64,000 nucleotides of DNA from Bosea sp. 29B (lineage in GTDB: Bacteria; Pseudomonadota; Alphaproteobacteria; Rhizobiales; Beijerinckiaceae): contig NZ_LR733817.1 in NCBI RefSeq assembly GCF_902506165.1, positions 4,185,026 to 4,249,025 on the forward strand, given 5' to 3'. Within the stretch, counting starts at the first letter, position 1, and every line of letters begins with the position of its first letter. The translations under genes were made by a program, and so were the position numbers. Under the pieces are notes generated by a model. That model did not search any database and was not told the DNA's origin. It saw only the letters and a program-made list of their open reading frames with translations. Positions 61,032 through 64,000 of the stretch are shown piece by piece.

Positions 61032-61886
61032 ATGTCGCTTGCCGACAAGGCACTTTGGGTGATGGAGCGCAATTCCAGCCGGGAACTGACGCTGAGCTCG
61101 ATCGCGGCGGCCTGCAACGTCTCGCGCTCGCATCTCGCCAATGCCTTCGGAACCGCGAGCGGCTGGCCGGTGATGGCCTATCTCAGGGCACGGCGATTGA
61201 GCGAGGCGGCCAAGCGCCTCGCTGCAGGTGCCCCCGACATCCTCTCCGTCGCGCTCGAATTCGGCTACGGCTCGCACGAGGCCTTCACCCGCGCCTTCCG
61301 CGATCAGTTCGGGGCCACGCCGGATGAGGTCCGCAACAGCGGCAGCACCGACAAGCTCGGCCTCGTCGCGCCGCTGCGATTGACGAACGGGCGCGCCCGG
61401 ACCCCTGTCCCGACCGTGCGGGACCTCGGTCGGCTGCGCCTCGTCGGTCAGTCCGCTCCGTGCTCCTATGAATCGGCGATCGGGATACCGGCGCAATGGC
61501 AGGCCTTCATGTGCGACCATTATGCCGACGTCGCCGACAAGGCTCCGGGCATACCGATCGGCGTCTGCCGCGCGCCCGATGAGGATGGCTGCTTCGAGTA
61601 TATGTGCGCCACCGAGGTGATCTCGGCCGCTCCGCCGCGAAAGCCGCTGGCCTATCTGGAGACCGAACCTCGGACTTATGCCGTCTTCGAGCATCGCGAC
61701 CATATCTCGACGATCTTCGATACCTACACGGCGATCTGGAACGAGGCGCTGCCTGCCGCTGGGCTCAATGCGGCAAACGGCCCCGTGCTCGAATTTCACA
61801 ACGACGCTTTCGATCCGGGCACCGGGCTTGGCGGCCTGCAGATATGGATTCCGCTGGAGCACAACGGCAACGGGAGTGGGGCATGA
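61032..61886 (+). CDS. AraC-family regulator with GyrI-like effector domain
   Basis: A 284-residue regulator. Residues about 5-105 carry an AraC helix-turn-helix pair (LTLSSIAAACNVSRSHLANAF; VALEFGYGSHEAFTRAFRDQF), and residues 130-280 a GyrI-like/Rob-type ligand domain (DLGRLRLVGQSAP, TYAVFEHRDHISTIFDTYTAIWNEALP, GGLQIWIPL). This order (HTH first) matches Rob- and MdtR-like proteins that sense toxic small molecules. It begins a three-gene run with ATGA overlaps and is likely its regulator. Confidence 0.9.
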   Translation: MSLADKALWVMERNSSRELTLSSIAAACNVSRSHLANAFGTASGWPVMAYLRARRLSEAAKRLAAGAPDILSVALEFGYGSHEAFTRAFRDQFGATPDEVRNSGSTDKLGLVAPLRLTNGRARTPVPTVRDLGRLRLVGQSAPCSYESAIGIPAQWQAFMCDHYADVADKAPGIPIGVCRAPDEDGCFEYMCATEVISAAPPRKPLAYLETEPRTYAVFEHRDHISTIFDTYTAIWNEALPAAGLNAANGPVLEFHNDAFDPGTGLGGLQIWIPLEHNGNGSGA

Positions 61887-62536
61887 CTGCGTCGGACACG
61901 CCCAATCGGGATAGGAAGATGGGCCGCTCGGCCTCCAACATTTCGACCCTCGCCGGCTATGAGGGCTGCGCCGACGACTACGCGGAAACGACGGCCCCCA
62001 AGCCGGAGGCGGGCGACCAGCCGGCACTGGTCGAGTTGCTTAAGCTCGTCCCGCCGGGCAGCCGCCTGCTCGAAATCGGCTCCGGGCCGGGCTGGGACGC
62101 CGACTGGCTCGAAGAGAGGGGGCTCGCCGTCAGGCGCACCGATGGGGCGGACTCTTTCGTGCAGTTCCATGCGGGACGCGGCCGCCGAGCCGAGCGCCTC
62201 GACGTCATCCGTGATTCACTCGGCGGCCCCTATGATGGCGTTGTCGCTCTTCACGTGCTCCAGCATGTCGAGCGCGAAGCCCTGCCCTCCGTCTTCGCCA
62301 GGATCGCGGAGGCGATCTGCGATGGCGGCGTCTTCCTGCTCGCGCTCCGGGAAGGGCAGGGCGAGACCGCCGAAATCGGCTCGAAGGGCAACGCGTACTA
62401 CGTCGCCCTGTGGCCGCGCTCCGAGATCATCGCGATTCTGGCCGCGCTCGGCCTCGATCTGCGCTGGTCGCATTCGTTCGAGGGCCGCGATGGCCGCTGG
62501 CTGACCGCCCTGTTCCGGAAAGGCACGCTGGCATGA
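61883..62536 (+). CDS. Class I SAM-dependent methyltransferase
   Basis: A 217-residue methyltransferase. Motif I is LEIGSGPGWDADWL, motif II follows near LAVRRTDGAD, and DGVVALHVLQHVER is motif IV. The last part, FEGRDGRWLTALFRK, resembles the type 11 group. It overlaps the AraC gene by ATGA upstream and the transporter gene downstream. The target may be a small molecule linked to the transporter, which is inference. Confidence 0.88.
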   Translation: MTASDTPNRDRKMGRSASNISTLAGYEGCADDYAETTAPKPEAGDQPALVELLKLVPPGSRLLEIGSGPGWDADWLEERGLAVRRTDGADSFVQFHAGRGRRAERLDVIRDSLGGPYDGVVALHVLQHVEREALPSVFARIAEAICDGGVFLLALREGQGETAEIGSKGNAYYVALWPRSEIIAILAALGLDLRWSHSFEGRDGRWLTALFRKGTLA

Positions 62537-63429
62537 GCCGGAAAGCCTGGCTGCTGTTCCTCGCCCTCGGCGTGATCTGGGGCGTGCCCTATCTGCTGAT
62601 CCGGGTCGCCGTCACCGACTATCACCCGATCATCGTCGCCTTCGGCCGCGCCGCCATCGGCGCGCTGGTGCTGGCGCCTTTCGTCTTGCGCGGCAACGGC
62701 GTCATGGCGGGTTTCCGCCGACCCGGCTGGCTGATCCTCTACACGCTCGTCGAGATCAGCGGGCCGTGGTTCCTGATCGGCTTCGCCGAAACGCGGGTGA
62801 CGAGCTCGCTCGCCGGCCTGATCATCGCGCTGACGCCGATCATCGCCGCTATCCTGGGCGTCGCACTGTCTCAGGAGCGGCTTGGGACCGGACGGCTCGT
62901 CGGGTTAGGCCTCGGCCTGGCCGGCGTCATCGCGCTGCTCGGCTTCGATGAACAGCCGGTCGAACTCTGGCCGGCGCTGGCGCTGGGGCTGAGCGCGCTC
63001 GGCTATGCCGTCGGGCCGATCATTGTTGTGCGCAAGCTCGCCGATGCCGAGGCGAGTGCAGTGGTCGTCGCGTCGCTGATCGTCGCCTCGGTTCTCTACC
63101 TGCCATTCGTCCCGGCCCATTGGCCCGCTCGGATCACGCTCGATGCCAGTCTCGCGGTGATCGCCCTGGCCGTCTTCTGCACGGCGCTGGCCTTCCAGCT
63201 GTTGTTCGCGCTCATCGCCGAGGTCGGCGCGGCGCGGGCGACGGTGATCGCCTACCTCAATCCCGCCGTGGCGGTGCTGCTCGGGGTGCTCGTGCTCGGC
63301 GAGCCGCTGTCTCTGGCCCTGCTGGTCGGTTTCGCACTGATCGTCGCCGGTTCCTATTTCGCCACGGCCCGGCAGCAGCGCGCCGATGCGGCAGCCGCGC
63401 CGGCCGCGGCTGCCGAGCCGCTCAGTTGA
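62533..63429 (+). CDS. DMT-family exporter (EamA)
   Basis: A 298-residue drug/metabolite transporter with ten hydrophobic segments in two EamA repeats (LALGVIWGVPYLLIRVAV at the start; FCTALAFQLLFALIAEVGAARATVIAYLNPAVAVLLG in the second). It should export a small metabolite. It overlaps the methyltransferase by ATGA, and the C-terminus is an Ala-rich tail (AAAAPAAAAEPLS). Control by the AraC/GyrI-like gene upstream is inferred. Confidence 0.9.
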   Translation: MSRKAWLLFLALGVIWGVPYLLIRVAVTDYHPIIVAFGRAAIGALVLAPFVLRGNGVMAGFRRPGWLILYTLVEISGPWFLIGFAETRVTSSLAGLIIALTPIIAAILGVALSQERLGTGRLVGLGLGLAGVIALLGFDEQPVELWPALALGLSALGYAVGPIIVVRKLADAEASAVVVASLIVASVLYLPFVPAHWPARITLDASLAVIALAVFCTALAFQLLFALIAEVGAARATVIAYLNPAVAVLLGVLVLGEPLSLALLVGFALIVAGSYFATARQQRADAAAAPAAAAEPLS

Positions 63430-63530
63430 GAACTTTTCCATAAGCCTCTCGCCAGCATGCCCCGAGATTGGCAGTATGGCTTGCAGAGCCTGGCTGTGGG
63501 CTCGCTGCGGTTGAAGCGGGGGGCTTTGCC

Positions 63531-63806
63531 ATGTTCGTGCTCGATCCAACCACGCTGGTCGGTTTTCACACTTGGCTCAGCCTCGTCGCCATCGTCGCCG
63601 GCTTTCCGATGACGATGGCCTTGCTGAAGGGGCATCTCAGCCCGCGCTGGAACGGCATCTACCTCTCAACCGCCTTCGCGGCCAGCGCCACAGGCTATGC
63701 CTTCCCCTTCGACAGGGTGCTGCCCTCGCATATCGTCGGCGCAGTCTCGCTGGTGCTGATCGCACTCGCCGGGCTGGCCTGCCCCCTGAAAAGTGGCCCT
63801 CGCTGA
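63531..63806 (+). pseudogene. Membrane protein gene, probably truncated by an IS element
   Basis: A 91-residue reading frame from the ATG at 63531 with three hydrophobic segments (VGFHTWLSLVAIVAGFPMTMALL; WNGIYLSTAFAASATGYAFPF; HIVGAVSLVLIALAGLA). The last residues (CPLKSGPR) come from sequence that looks like an IS left end, so the natural C-terminus has probably been replaced. Function unknown; it may still give a shortened protein. Confidence 0.6.
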
Positions 63807-64000
63807 AGTAGGCTTTTTGAGCCTTTGGAGGATGCCGCGATGCCGCAGAAGAAGCACAAGCCTGAAGAGATCGTCGCGAAGCTGCGCCAGGTCGACGTGC
63901 TGTTGTCCCAGGGGCGCCCGGTCGCGGAGGCGATCCGGGCCATCAGTGTGACGGCGTTCACATATTACCGTTGGCGCAAGGAGTTCGGCGGCCTGAAGAG
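63783..64000 (+). mobile_element. IS3-family insertion sequence, left end (runs off window)
   Basis: The segment after the truncated gene begins near CCCCCTGAAAAGTGG, typical of IS3-family ends, and leads within 60 bases to an IS3-type OrfA. The exact left end and target duplication cannot be set because the right end is outside the window. Confidence 0.75.
63841..64000 (+). CDS. IS3-family transposase OrfA (partial)
   Basis: The first 53 codons of an OrfA: KKHKPEEIVAKLRQVDVLL, then RPVAEAIRAISVTAFTYYRW, a helix-turn-helix of the IS3 (IS51/IS407-like) class that binds the IS ends. GGAGG precedes the ATG. The OrfB (DDE catalytic part) is presumably beyond the window. Confidence 0.9.

Noticed and set aside
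1..64000. CRISPR array, rRNA operon, plasmid or phage origin
   Set aside because: I found no regularly spaced repeats, no rRNA sequence and no replication genes; the repeats present are scattered palindromes.

Overview
The window is GC-rich chromosomal DNA with tightly packed genes and dispersed palindromic repeats. The gene set includes a complete TctCBA tricarboxylate transporter, a TRAP binding protein, an EipA-type DUF1134 protein, Omp25-like barrels, DUF2865, DUF1127 and class II DAHP synthase. Together these point to a soil or plant-associated alphaproteobacterium of the order Hyphomicrobiales (Bosea-like is my guess from general character, not from any search). Most of the window is chromosomal core, with two or three accessory blocks and an IS element running off the right edge.

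Layout. 1-0.6 kb: 5' part of a periplasmic binding protein. 0.8-1.2 kb: cyclic-nucleotide-binding protein. 1.4-4.1 kb: compact four-gene phospholipid operon (PlsC-like, CdsA-like, small membrane protein, CDP-alcohol phosphotransferase with an altered motif). 4.1-6.6 kb: cysteine synthase-like, MAPEG and a GlxA-type regulator with a perfect operator-like palindrome. 6.7-11 kb: moaA, DUF971 protein, L,D-transpeptidase, an outer-membrane barrel. 11.1-14 kb: a two-component pair arranged tail to tail, then an EipA-like protein. 14-18.7 kb: acyltransferase, secreted hydrolase-like protein, patatin lipoprotein, tRNA-Val(CAC), gph. 18.8-21 kb: gabD-rpiA. 21.2-24.8 kb: DUF2059 protein and tctCBA. 25.1-30.6 kb: O-antigen ligase-like/gor, DUF1127, LysR, esterase, RidA. 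30.8-37.7 kb: DAHP synthase, Omp, nadE, a putative peptidoglycan-binding metallopeptidase, gltX. 37.9-43.9 kb: aldehyde dehydrogenase, DUF3313 lipoprotein, MHS transporter, HAD, DUF2865.

44.1-50.6 kb looks like a catabolic island: MarR regulator with its operator, a 22-codon ORF with a strong RBS, a TRAP binding protein without membrane subunits, a fumarylacetoacetase-family hydrolase, an MBL-fold protein with a degenerate metal motif, a flavin monooxygenase and DUF2783. It is interrupted by an antisense HigBA toxin-antitoxin module. I infer breakdown of an aromatic or keto-acid compound whose identity the sequence does not give.

50.6-64 kb: GNAT, CreA, cysS, a 39-codon ORF coupled to cimA, a kinase, an ATM1-type ABC exporter, a 26-residue membrane peptide, then an AraC/GyrI-like regulator, methyltransferase and DMT exporter overlapping by ATGA. 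A membrane-protein gene at 63.5 kb is cut by an IS3-family element whose OrfA runs off the window. I found no CRISPR array, rRNA or prophage.
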